Source: Sedimenticola thiotaurini (GTDB taxonomy: Bacteria; Pseudomonadota; Gammaproteobacteria; Chromatiales; Chromatiaceae). Taken from it: DNA of 32,295 bases. The position numbers were made by a program, and so were the translations under genes. Positions 24,612 to 32,295 of this stretch are shown here, piece by piece. Where the stretch lies: contig VMRY01000051.1 in the NCBI GenBank assembly GCA_007713595.1, forward strand, positions 1 to 32,295, in the 5' to 3' direction. The notes under the pieces were generated by a model. It searched no databases, was not told the DNA's origin, and worked only from the letters and a program-made list of their open reading frames with translations. Position 1 is the stretch's first letter. Each line of letters opens with the position of its first letter.

Positions 24612-25844
24612 TTAATTCTGCGGCCCCGTCCCCCAACTGTTTGAATTAGCGTTGTTACTGGTACCACTACTGCCTCCGCTGAAAAACCCCCCCTCTTTCT
24701 TAGGTGGCACAAACGCAGTAGCGTACATCAATGGATCAGCCTGACGCTGAGATACGACCTTATTACCCCGCTTGATCTTTGAAAGCTTGATGCCTACAGG
24801 CTTGGCCAGGGAGTATTTCTCCTTCACAGAAGTTACCTTGAGCTCACCGATTTGCTCATCCTCCCCACCTAAGGTGATGCCAGTATCCGGATCAATCAGT
24901 GATTCGCCACGATCCATTAAGGTCAACTTATCCCCAACAGAGACAACACCCTTGCCCAAATTCACATAAACTTTACCACTCTTTACCTGAACCACCGACC
25001 CGCTGGCAGACGCACTGCCAACCTGCTTGACCAAGTCAAACACACCCTTGTTGACTGCAGCTATTACCGCATGACCAATCGGCGTCTTGGCATACTCCGA
25101 CATAAATCCACCAATACCAGCGCCACCGGCAAAACCCAGACCGCCAAAGTTAAGTCCCGACGACGAGAGATCTACCTGCACCTGATCGGTATACATAATC
25201 TCACTGGTTTCTGCATTGATCAGTCTGAAGTTCATCCCGATGATCGCCTTACTCGACTTCATTGACAGACCACCCAATAGCGCACCGGCACTGCCACCAA
25301 TCAAACCGCCAAGACCACCACCTTTCTCCTCAACACCCGTCTCATAGTTTGTAATAACAGCCTGGAAAAGATATTGCGCCCCAAGCACTTTGCCAACTTT
25401 AGCCGCAGAAGGTTTGGCAATTCTGCCTGACGCGCCCAGGTCTTGTTCTTTCAATGTCGCGCCCAATACCTTCCGCTCCACCATGCGGAAGCGCCCGGTT
25501 CGATGCATCACATCAGTCAAAATAGCCTCAATACCCTGCACCGGGACCCCACCACTGCCCACGTTGTAAGTTACCGTGCCACCTGGCCCCATGACATTCA
25601 CACTGGAGGAACTGGAGGTATTTCCGACTTCCAGAACGCCGATACGAGTCTGGTTACCGGCATACTTGCCCCACTCCACATTCACCAGATACTCAACATC
25701 AATGGCATTCACATCTTTCGGTAGAGGCAACCGCTCTCCCGACTCAGTGACCGAATAGGCCACATAATCGGCCTGCGCCAAGGGCATTACAGCCACTGTG
25801 CAGAGCGTACCTGCCAGCAATATAAGCTTATTTAAATTCCACAT
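24612..25844 (-). CDS. CsgG/HfaB-family protein with signal peptide
   Basis: This 410-aa protein has a signal peptide ending near LAQA but no lipobox cysteine. The CsgG-type core includes RIGVLEVGN, FRMVERKVLGATLKEQ, AQYLFQAVITNYE and FRLINAETSEIMYTDQ. A glycine-rich hydrophobic insert (GGGLGGLIGGSAGALLGGLS) sits where CsgG has its membrane-spanning hairpins. The C-terminal extension has a beta-rich domain (VYVNLGKGVVSVGDKLTL) and a Gly/Ser/Asn-rich tail. It may form an outer-membrane pore or an envelope assembly factor. No curli genes are nearby. ATG 25844 has GGAGG 7 nt upstream; the frame extends to 25889. Confidence 0.85.
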   Translation of the reverse strand: MWNLNKLILLAGTLCTVAVMPLAQADYVAYSVTESGERLPLPKDVNAIDVEYLVNVEWGKYAGNQTRIGVLEVGNTSSSSSVNVMGPGGTVTYNVGSGGVPVQGIEAILTDVMHRTGRFRMVERKVLGATLKEQDLGASGRIAKPSAAKVGKVLGAQYLFQAVITNYETGVEEKGGGLGGLIGGSAGALLGGLSMKSSKAIIGMNFRLINAETSEIMYTDQVQVDLSSSGLNFGGLGFAGGAGIGGFMSEYAKTPIGHAVIAAVNKGVFDLVKQVGSASASGSVVQVKSGKVYVNLGKGVVSVGDKLTLMDRGESLIDPDTGITLGGEDEQIGELKVTSVKEKYSLAKPVGIKLSKIKRGNKVVSQRQADPLMYATAFVPPKKEGGFFSGGSSGTSNNANSNSWGTGPQN

Positions 25845-26123
25845 TCCATTTCCTCCCTGTGCATACAAAACGAGTCTGAGCTTTAACATTACGGCTCATT
25901 ATACAAAAACCAAATTTAAACGAACCACTCTCTGATGCTATTTATCGTGAACTTCGCGAAAATGTGACCTATCACTCCAGTAGTCCGTTCTCCCATGTTA
26001 TGGGCAATTTGTAAACCCATGAACAATCGTTTATTAAATTTCACCCTAAGCTGGCTTAATAAGATTAATAACTTGGCTGTTAACTAAGTTGAAAAGTGCA
26101 GCCGCAGCTACGATCCTCTCCGC

Positions 26124-27557
26124 TTATCCGCCCTTAATCCCATCCAGGCGATTCACCTCAGAGTGCGTGGGTAACTCGTCCAGCTCAACCCGTTCAATCT
26201 GACCAAACCGCTTGGTGATCTTACTTGCCGAAATGGTTACATCTTTAACATCATCATGTGCCTGCCTGATATGTACGGCCAGTTTATCCATACGCCCTTG
26301 GAATCTCCCAAAATCCTTGGATAACAGATGAAGATGACGCTGGATCAGATGTACCTGCTCACGGGTGGCTGCATCCTTTAGCACGGCTCGTGCCGTTGTC
26401 AGTATCGCCATCATGGTGGTGGGGGAGACCATCCAGACTTTTTTCCGCCAGGCCTCATCGACCAGATCAGGAAAGTGTCCATGGATTTCGGCAAACACGG
26501 ATTCTGCAGGAATAAACATGACCGCCCCATCTGACGTCTCACCCGGAATGATATATTTCGAGGCGATGTCATCAATATGTTTGCGGATATCCTGTCGAAA
26601 CTGACCCTGAGCACGAGTGCGGACTAGTTCAGGCGCTTCCAGGTCAGTCATTTTTCGATAACTCTCCAGGGGAAATTTGGCATCAATACCTATCCGCCCG
26701 GTAGGCTCAGGAAGAAACAGCATGCAATCAACCCGCGCATGATTACTCAGGCTATATTGCAATGAATAGCTATTTTCCGGCATCAGATTGGAGATCAAAC
26801 CTGCCAATTGCACCTCACCAAATGCACCCCGGGAGCGTTTGTCCGACAACACCTCTTGCAGACTGACGACATTGGAGGAAAGCTCGCTGATTCGCTTCTG
26901 CGCCTCGTCAATACGAGTCAGATGCTCGAGTACACGATTAAAAGTCTCTGTACTCTTCTCAAAACCCTCACTTAAACGCTTTTCAACCAGGCCACCGATC
27001 TCTTTAAGACGCTGATCATTGCTTTCGACCAACTGATTGAGCTGCTTCCCTAACGAGTCTGCCGTACTGGTAAGTCCTTCAAGTAATTGCTTGCCAATAC
27101 CCTGAACACCCTGTGCAAGCCCCTCCTGCTGTGCAATTCGACTCTCCGTCAGGGTCTGGCTGATCCGCTGCTGAAAATGATCAAAACGTTCCGTCAGATT
27201 GACCTTTAATTGGCCGCCTTCATCCAGCAGTTGACGTTGCAGTTCACCCAGGCGCCTCTCCAGCATCTGATGAGATTGAGCAAGTTGACGCTGAACCAGA
27301 TGCTGCAACTGATTAAGCGCACTGCGCTGCCTTTCGCGATCAGTAAGCAGTAACCCCATCAACTCCCGTTCCTGCCCACGAACTAACTGTTCAAGCGAAG
27401 AAAAGTCCGACTGGATGGCCGCTTTATGATCCAGCAACCGATCCATTAACCGCGATTGCCGCCGCCAAATACTAATCATCATGAGCAAAAGGGACAACAT
27501 ACCCAGGAGCAGAATGAGATCACTGTGAGAGATAAGCTGCTGTATCAACGGGGCCAT
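26124..27557 (-). CDS. rmuC: RmuC, DNA recombination protein
   Basis: This 477-aa protein has an N-terminal membrane segment (about residues 12-30), a long coiled coil rich in Q, L, R and E (to about residue 220), and then the RmuC nuclease-like domain. That domain has blocks such as GAFGEVQLAGLI, IGIDAKFPLESY, AVMFIPAESVFAEI and VSPTTMMAIL. RmuC limits recombination between inverted repeats. ATG 27557 has AAGGCG at good spacing; the TTG at 27587 was rejected. It is divergent from mtaB. Confidence 0.95.
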   Translation of the reverse strand: MAPLIQQLISHSDLILLLGMLSLLLMMISIWRRQSRLMDRLLDHKAAIQSDFSSLEQLVRGQERELMGLLLTDRERQRSALNQLQHLVQRQLAQSHQMLERRLGELQRQLLDEGGQLKVNLTERFDHFQQRISQTLTESRIAQQEGLAQGVQGIGKQLLEGLTSTADSLGKQLNQLVESNDQRLKEIGGLVEKRLSEGFEKSTETFNRVLEHLTRIDEAQKRISELSSNVVSLQEVLSDKRSRGAFGEVQLAGLISNLMPENSYSLQYSLSNHARVDCMLFLPEPTGRIGIDAKFPLESYRKMTDLEAPELVRTRAQGQFRQDIRKHIDDIASKYIIPGETSDGAVMFIPAESVFAEIHGHFPDLVDEAWRKKVWMVSPTTMMAILTTARAVLKDAATREQVHLIQRHLHLLSKDFGRFQGRMDKLAVHIRQAHDDVKDVTISASKITKRFGQIERVELDELPTHSEVNRLDGIKGG

Positions 27558-27747
27558 TGGATTTCGCCTTTTTTCAAATATTAACAAGATGTTACATTAA
27601 TCACACACTTTAATCCCATAGATTAGATAACCGCTGACTCAAAGCATGAGTTCATTGCCAATAACTGGTTTTCAAGCAGATCACTTGCATCCGACGCAGA
27701 CAACCGTAAACTTGCGCCAAACCAGTGCTATTGAGTCGATCAGACGA

Positions 27748-29037
27748 ATGCGAATACACCTGAAAACCCTTGGCTGTCGCTTGAATGAGGCCGAGATGGA
27801 AACCTGGTCCCGCGACTTCCTTGATCGGGGGCATGAGATCACCCAAAATCTGGACGAGGCCGACCTGATTGTGGTCAACACCTGTGCTGTAACCGGTGAG
27901 GCCGTGCGTAAATCCCGTAAGCTTCTGAATCGTGCACAGCGCCAGAATCCATGCTCCAAACTGGTGGTGAGCGGTTGTTTTGCATCGCTCAATCCAGACG
28001 AGGATACCCAGAGTCTTGGTGTCGACCTGATTGTAGATAATCGTGATAAAGATCGTCTGGTGGAAATCACCACCAGGGAACTCAACTTGCATGTCATGCC
28101 CGAGCAGGCCACCGCCCCTGGCGAAAGCAACCTGCTCAGCCGGGGCCGGCAAAGGGCCTTCATTAAGGTTCAGGACGGTTGCCGTTACCAGTGCACGTTC
28201 TGCATAGTGACCGTAGCACGCGGAGAAGAGCGTTCCCGTCCAGCTGATCAGGTTATAGCCGAGATCAACCTGATGGCAGATCAGGGTATCCAGGAGATCG
28301 TCCTGACCGGCGTTCATCTGGGAGGCTATGGCAGTGACAATGGCAGTGATCTGTCACAGCTGATCAGGGCAATCCTGCAACAGACAACCATTCCCAGGGT
28401 GCGCCTTGGGGCAGTGGAACCGTGGGATATACCAGACAGTTTCTGGGAGCTGTTCCAGAATCACCGTCTCATGCCACACCTACACCTGCCAATCCAGAGT
28501 GGCTCGGATGCACTCCTTAAAAGAATGGCCAGACGGTGTAAAACTGCAGAATTTACCCGCCTGGTCAGCCAGGCACGCAGCACAGTAGCAGATCTGAACC
28601 TGACGACCGATATTATCGTCGGCTTTCCTGGTGAAACAGAAAAAGAGTGGCAACAGACTGTTGATTATGTTGAAGAGATCGGCTTTAGCCACCTGCATAT
28701 CTTTGCCTATTCGCCACGCCCAGGCACCCGGGCAGCCATGTTGCCAGACCCAGTCACCCGAGACGCCATAAGACGACGGAGCGAGCAACTCCATCAAATC
28801 GGCAAAAAACTCAAGCGCGATTTCTTAAGCCGCTACATAGGGCGGGAGTTTCCCGTGCTGATTGAGAGCGCTCCGCTTGACCCGAGTTTAGGCTGGAATG
28901 GCTATACGCCTAACTTTTTACGGGTAGAGATCAATCACCCCACGAAGGAGGACCTGGAAAACCGCATTGTTTCCGTTCGCCTGCAACAACTTTCTGACTC
29001 TGGTGATGCAATCACCGCCATTCTGCTGGATGAGTAA
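27748..29037 (+). CDS. mtaB: MtaB-like tRNA t6A37 methylthiotransferase
   Basis: This 429-aa radical SAM protein has the methylthiotransferase layout. The N-terminal cluster cysteines are C10, C46 and C77. The radical SAM motif is C145-X3-C149-X2-C152 (CRYQCTFC). A TRAM-like C-terminus follows. TLGCRLNEAE at the start and ILTGVHLGGYG are typical of MtaB, which converts t6A37 to ms2t6A37 in tRNA. I chose ATG 27748 because it gives the family N-terminus; ATG 27646 would add 34 residues with no ribosome-binding site. MiaB and RimO are less likely by sequence pattern. Confidence 0.9.
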   Translation: MRIHLKTLGCRLNEAEMETWSRDFLDRGHEITQNLDEADLIVVNTCAVTGEAVRKSRKLLNRAQRQNPCSKLVVSGCFASLNPDEDTQSLGVDLIVDNRDKDRLVEITTRELNLHVMPEQATAPGESNLLSRGRQRAFIKVQDGCRYQCTFCIVTVARGEERSRPADQVIAEINLMADQGIQEIVLTGVHLGGYGSDNGSDLSQLIRAILQQTTIPRVRLGAVEPWDIPDSFWELFQNHRLMPHLHLPIQSGSDALLKRMARRCKTAEFTRLVSQARSTVADLNLTTDIIVGFPGETEKEWQQTVDYVEEIGFSHLHIFAYSPRPGTRAAMLPDPVTRDAIRRRSEQLHQIGKKLKRDFLSRYIGREFPVLIESAPLDPSLGWNGYTPNFLRVEINHPTKEDLENRIVSVRLQQLSDSGDAITAILLDE

Positions 29038-29041
29038 TCGT

Positions 29042-29770
29042 ATGATATTAACAACAAATAATGGCTGGCAGATAAAGCGTCTGGTTAGCGCCAACCTACT
29101 ATCACTCATACTGCTGTTAAGTTGGCTGCTCGAACCATCCCGCGGTTTATGGCTGGCCCTGGATGAACAGATATTCTGGGCGATGAACCGATCACTCCAT
29201 TGGGGCGAAGGATGGCAACGGTTCTGGGCCATTGCCAATAACCGGGTGTTTGACCTGGTGGCTGCCATCGCCATGACCCTACTGTTTGCCCACCAGGCAC
29301 TGCTACGTGACAGAGAGCGTATTAAACACTATGTCGCTCTGGGCGCATTCATGTTCATTACTCTGTTGCTGATGCTGTTGATAAGCAAGAACCTCCCAAT
29401 CGAACGACCCAGTGCAACAGCGCAATTTACTGACGCAGTGCGACTCTCGCAACTCGTCCCCGATATCCCGACTAAGGATTACTCATCAGACAGTTTTCCT
29501 GGTGATCATGGTTTGGTACTGCTGTTAAGTGCGGGTTTTGCCCTAGCCTATTTGCCTAAAATTCACGGGCTGCTGGCGCTGGTATTGATGGTGCTGTTCA
29601 CCCTGCCCAGGTTGATGAGCGGCGCACACTGGCTGACCGATGAGATTGTTGGTGCATTGAGCTTGGGATTGGTCACCCTGAGCTGGCTGTTTGCCACACC
29701 ACTGCATCGGGCAATACTTGATTGGTTTGAACAAAAAACGCGACGATTGTTTGAGCTTTTAGGCAGGTAG
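29042..29770 (+). CDS. PAP2-family membrane phosphatase with variant motifs
   Basis: This 242-aa protein has about five to six membrane segments. Its PAP2 motifs are KNLPIERP (motif 1, one residue shorter than the usual KX6RP), SFPGDHG (motif 2, usually PSGH) and RLMSGAHWLTDEIVG (motif 3, SRX5HX3D-like). The catalytic histidines are kept. Substrates may be lipid or undecaprenyl phosphates. The start is uncertain: ATG 29030 overlaps the mtaB stop by 8 nt, while ATG 29042 has GAG 7 nt upstream and is preferred. Either way it is probably co-transcribed with mtaB. Confidence 0.87.
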   Translation: MILTTNNGWQIKRLVSANLLSLILLLSWLLEPSRGLWLALDEQIFWAMNRSLHWGEGWQRFWAIANNRVFDLVAAIAMTLLFAHQALLRDRERIKHYVALGAFMFITLLLMLLISKNLPIERPSATAQFTDAVRLSQLVPDIPTKDYSSDSFPGDHGLVLLLSAGFALAYLPKIHGLLALVLMVLFTLPRLMSGAHWLTDEIVGALSLGLVTLSWLFATPLHRAILDWFEQKTRRLFELLGR

Positions 29771-29777
29771 GTGCAAA

Positions 29778-30146
29778 TCAACTAAAGCCATTGGCCTTCA
29801 ATTCAGCCAATAGAAACCTCAGTTCGTTGGCGAACAGATTATCCCCATCGGTACTGACACCTAGGCGACCCTTTTCCAAACGAAAATCCAAAGCCTTTAG
29901 CAAGGTCTCTTCCGGCTCCCACTGACCCTCCATACAGATGCCAGAGTCATGACTGGCATTCACTTCATAGAGCATATCTCCCTTGCGAAAAAGAAGAAAC
30001 GCCTCACCACAGAAGGCATCGCGTGAATAAGAGGCCAACAGAAGATCAATCTCTGCAAGCTCTTTTTCGGTAAGACGAAAGACCTCCTTAATGGCCTCCA
30101 GCCCACCATCTTCCCACTCATTTAGAAATTGCGGTTGTTTATCCAT
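29778..30146 (-). CDS. Hypothetical protein, 122 aa
   Basis: I do not recognise the function of this protein. It is soluble and acidic, with two cysteines (in AFCGEAF and SGICMEGQW). The segments FRKGDMLYEVNASHDSG and GQWEPEETLLKALDF look like a conserved small family. It begins 6 nt after the xthA stop, so the two are probably one transcription unit. It ends 7 nt from the convergent PAP2 gene. Confidence 0.82.
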   Translation of the reverse strand: MDKQPQFLNEWEDGGLEAIKEVFRLTEKELAEIDLLLASYSRDAFCGEAFLLFRKGDMLYEVNASHDSGICMEGQWEPEETLLKALDFRLEKGRLGVSTDGDNLFANELRFLLAELKANGFS

Positions 30147-30152
30147 AACTGA

Positions 30153-30968
30153 TTAAATCGTAAATTCTGCCCAAATCGGGCAGTGATCAGAAGGTTTCTC
30201 CATACCCCTTATATCATAGGCAATTCCAGCACCGGTGCAGCATTTTTGTAACGAAGCACTGGCCAGAATCAGATCAATTCGCAACCCGCGTCTTGGCTCC
30301 CTATCAAAGCCCTTGCTACGATAATCAAACCAGCTAAAAAAATCAGCCGACTCTGGATAGTGATCGCGATAGGTATCACTTAGACCCCAACCAAGCAGCT
30401 CTTCCATCCATTCTCGCTCTTCAGGCAGAAAACTGCATTTACCCTCTTTCAGCCAACGTTTTGCGTTCTGTGGCCCAATACCTATATCAATATCTTGGCG
30501 CGCGATGTTCATATCACCGATAACCAGTAGGTGATCATCGGGAGAACAGTGCTCCCGCAGATAGCGCATCAAATCACTGTAAAACTTGCGCTTGGCGGGG
30601 AATTTGATCGCATGATCACGACTCTCACCCTGCGGGAAATAGCCATTGATAATCTTTATCCGGGCACCAGAGGCGCTCTCGTATTCACCACAGATAATAC
30701 GCCGCTGGGCATCTGGCTCATCAAAAGGGTAACCTTTCTGTAGCGTAATGGGCTCCTGTTTGGATAGTAGCGCCACACCATAATGACTTTTCTGACCAAA
30801 GTAGTGTGCCTGGTACCCCAATGACTCAATCATCTCATTGGGGAATTCCATATCCTGTACTTTAGTCTCCTGGATGCCAATCACATCTGGATCATAGCGT
30901 TCTTTGAGTCGCGCCAGCTGATGTCCACGAACCCGAATACCATTTGTATTGAATGAGACTATTTTCAT
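30153..30968 (-). CDS. xthA: Exodeoxyribonuclease III
   Basis: This 271-aa protein of the exonuclease-endonuclease-phosphatase family repairs abasic sites and 3-prime blocked ends. The signatures are [10 protein letters not shown] at the start, [10 protein letters not shown] (metal-binding Glu), [18 protein letters not shown] (active Asp-Asn), FSWFDYRS and the final [10 protein letters not shown] (catalytic Asp-His). The ATG at 30968 has AGGTGA upstream; the GTG at 30974 lies inside that ribosome-binding site. It is divergent from tatD. Confidence 0.96.
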   Translation of the reverse strand: MKIVSFNTNGIRVRGHQLARLKERYDPDVIGIQETKVQDMEFPNEMIESLGYQAHYFGQKSHYGVALLSKQEPITLQKGYPFDEPDAQRRIICGEYESASGARIKIINGYFPQGESRDHAIKFPAKRKFYSDLMRYLREHCSPDDHLLVIGDMNIARQDIDIGIGPQNAKRWLKEGKCSFLPEEREWMEELLGWGLSDTYRDHYPESADFFSWFDYRSKGFDREPRRGLRIDLILASASLQKCCTGAGIAYDIRGMEKPSDHCPIWAEFTI

Positions 30969-31106
30969 ACTCACCTACATCTGAATGAATTAATCTGTAA
31001 CAGCCCCTACCAGAATATACAGTCGTTTCTGTTATTGATGGTCTTACTATGCCAGTTGTCTTTATTCTATGCATCCACAGACATCCTGGTTGTTTATACT
31101 ACGGAT

Positions 31107-31877
31107 ATGGAATTTATTGATACTCATGCTCATCTGGACGACACACGCTTTGATTCTGATCGGACAGAGGTGATCGCCCGCGCCATTAAACAGGGAATCC
31201 GCCAGGTGATTGTCCCGGCTATTCATGCCGCCGGATGGGAGAGACTGAAACAGTTATGCCTGCAACACAAAGAGCTATCCGCTGCTTATGGCCTGCATCC
31301 TATGTTTATGAAACAGCATCGACAGCAGCACGTAGATGAGCTGGCAAAGTGGTTGGAACATGGCAATCCGGTCGCCGTAGGCGAATGCGGCCTCGATTTT
31401 TATATACCTGAGCCAGATAAAACAGCACAACTATGGCTGTTTGAAGCCCAACTTGAATTAGCCAGCCACTACCAGTTACCCGTCATTATTCACGCCAGAA
31501 AATCTGTTGAGCAGGTGATCAATACAGTGCGTCGGTTTCCAACACTCACGGGGGTACTACACAGCTTTTCAGGCAGTCAGCAGCAGGCAGAAAGACTCAT
31601 TGATATGGGTTTCATGCTGGGCTTTGGTGGCCCCGTAACCTATAGCAAGGCCCATCGACTGCATGCATTGGTAAAGTGGCTGCCCTTGACTGCATTACTT
31701 CTCGAGACCGATTCCCCTGACCAACCCGATTCAACTCACCACGGGGAGCGAAATGAACCTGCCTACATTCAGGAGATTGTCGAGGTCATCTGTTCCATCA
31801 GAGAGATATCTAAGGCTCAGCTGGCAGAGGTCACCAGCAGAAATGCCAGGCAGCTGTTCAATCTCACAGCTATTTGA
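31107..31877 (+). CDS. tatD: TatD-family metal-dependent deoxyribonuclease
   Basis: This 256-aa protein has all the TatD amidohydrolase signatures: DTHAHLDD at residues 4-11, YGLHPMF, VGECGLDFY (metal-bridging Glu), PVIIHAR, LHSFSG and LLETDSPD (final Asp). It is a cytoplasmic nuclease linked to DNA repair and turnover. ATG 31107 directly precedes the family N-terminus; the frame extends upstream to 31035 without family similarity. Its end overlaps the convergent next gene by 8 nt. Confidence 0.94.
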   Translation: MEFIDTHAHLDDTRFDSDRTEVIARAIKQGIRQVIVPAIHAAGWERLKQLCLQHKELSAAYGLHPMFMKQHRQQHVDELAKWLEHGNPVAVGECGLDFYIPEPDKTAQLWLFEAQLELASHYQLPVIIHARKSVEQVINTVRRFPTLTGVLHSFSGSQQQAERLIDMGFMLGFGGPVTYSKAHRLHALVKWLPLTALLLETDSPDQPDSTHHGERNEPAYIQEIVEVICSIREISKAQLAEVTSRNARQLFNLTAI

Positions 31878-32220
31878 GACTACTCAGAATTCGAACCAGA
31901 TCCATCGTGGCAGTGAAAAAATCATCTGTTGGATGTTCATCGCAATAGAGCTGGATTCGCCGCAAAGCCCCTTTGTTATCAACGCCTTTCAGAACATCCA
32001 TCCCGGTTGCCAGTGACAGCCCTGTAACGAGCCCTTCAAGCCAATCACGGTAGTGGATATATTCCGCTATATGCTCTTCCTGACCCTCCTGCCAGCCTGC
32101 ATAAGTAAGATTATAGTGGTCACAACCCTTTACCCCATAACCCAGTACCTGAGGATTCTGCTGAGCCCAAAGTGGCGCAGCTAGCAGCAGAAAAGCGAAT
32201 GAATAACAGCGCTTTAACAT
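31870..32220 (-). CDS. Small exported protein of unknown function
   Basis: This 116-aa protein has a signal peptide ending at PLWAQ. The mature part has two cysteines (KGCDHY and LYCDEHP) that could form a disulfide in the periplasm. The segment DWLEGLVTGLSLATG, with the C-terminal YCDEHPTDDFFTATMDLV, recalls small helical periplasmic proteins of the HdeA/Rap1a type. That likeness is weak and no function is claimed. ATG 32220 has GGAG about 10 nt upstream and starts the signal peptide; ATG 32253 is an alternative without a good ribosome-binding site. Confidence 0.75.
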   Translation of the reverse strand: MLKRCYSFAFLLLAAPLWAQQNPQVLGYGVKGCDHYNLTYAGWQEGQEEHIAEYIHYRDWLEGLVTGLSLATGMDVLKGVDNKGALRRIQLYCDEHPTDDFFTATMDLVRILSSLK

Positions 32221-32295
32221 GAATCGTTTTCTCCTTTCTTCAAGAATGGCCATCTCGACATTAAGTTAATAACTATTTTTTATATGCCTATAACA

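Noticed and set aside
27652-28317. 221-aa minus-strand frame across mtaB
   Set aside because: It is a shadow of mtaB, whose plus-strand frame has all conserved radical SAM and cluster cysteines.

Overview
This window comes from a sulfur-oxidising gammaproteobacterium. The main evidence is a complete reverse-type dissimilatory sulfite reductase (rDsr) cluster in the order dsrA-B-E-F-H-C-M-K-L-J-O-P-N-R, all on the minus strand (47-13041). DsrEFH, DsrL and a Cys-free DsrR are all present, and these mark the sulfur-oxidation branch rather than sulfate reduction. A soxY-soxZ pair lies 6 kb away. LpxL-type, BepA, RmuC, MtaB, XthA and TatD genes fit a Gram-negative gammaproteobacterium. The species cannot be fixed from this sequence; free-living or symbiotic Chromatiales/Sedimenticola-like bacteria are plausible.

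Region 1 (1-13041): sulfur stored as sulfane sulfur is relayed through DsrEFH to the C-terminal cysteines of DsrC. DsrAB, with amidated siroheme made with help from DsrN, oxidises the sulfur to sulfite. Electrons pass through DsrL and the membrane complex DsrMKJOP. A terminator separates dsrP from dsrN. A hairpin-rich, attenuator-like spacer separates dsrC from dsrM.

Region 2 (13042-15680): an AT-rich divergent spacer contains direct repeats, an inverted repeat and a small remnant resembling an IS1-family transposase. It is followed by a plus-strand cluster: a 58-aa ORF, a helical-repeat-like protein, a stand-alone Cas6/Cmx6-like RNA endonuclease homologue without any CRISPR array, and a second DsrC-family protein that has lost both redox cysteines. 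A strong terminator ends the cluster. This is the least conventional part of the window and the best candidate for an undescribed dsr-linked regulatory system.

Region 3 (15695-20092): an FmdE-like protein on the minus strand, an unknown 184-aa protein, a BepA-like M48 protease, and then isolated soxYZ, the carrier of the Sox thiosulfate pathway.

Region 4 (20127-25844): a translationally coupled pair on the minus strand (a VWA-domain membrane protein and a membrane-anchored coiled-coil protein with a 9-bp minisatellite), an LpxL-type acyltransferase, a rhodanese and a CsgG-family protein.

Region 5 (26124-32220): housekeeping genes rmuC, mtaB, a PAP2 phosphatase, xthA and tatD, plus two small unknown proteins. 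I saw no rRNA, tRNA, CRISPR array, complete insertion sequence or prophage.
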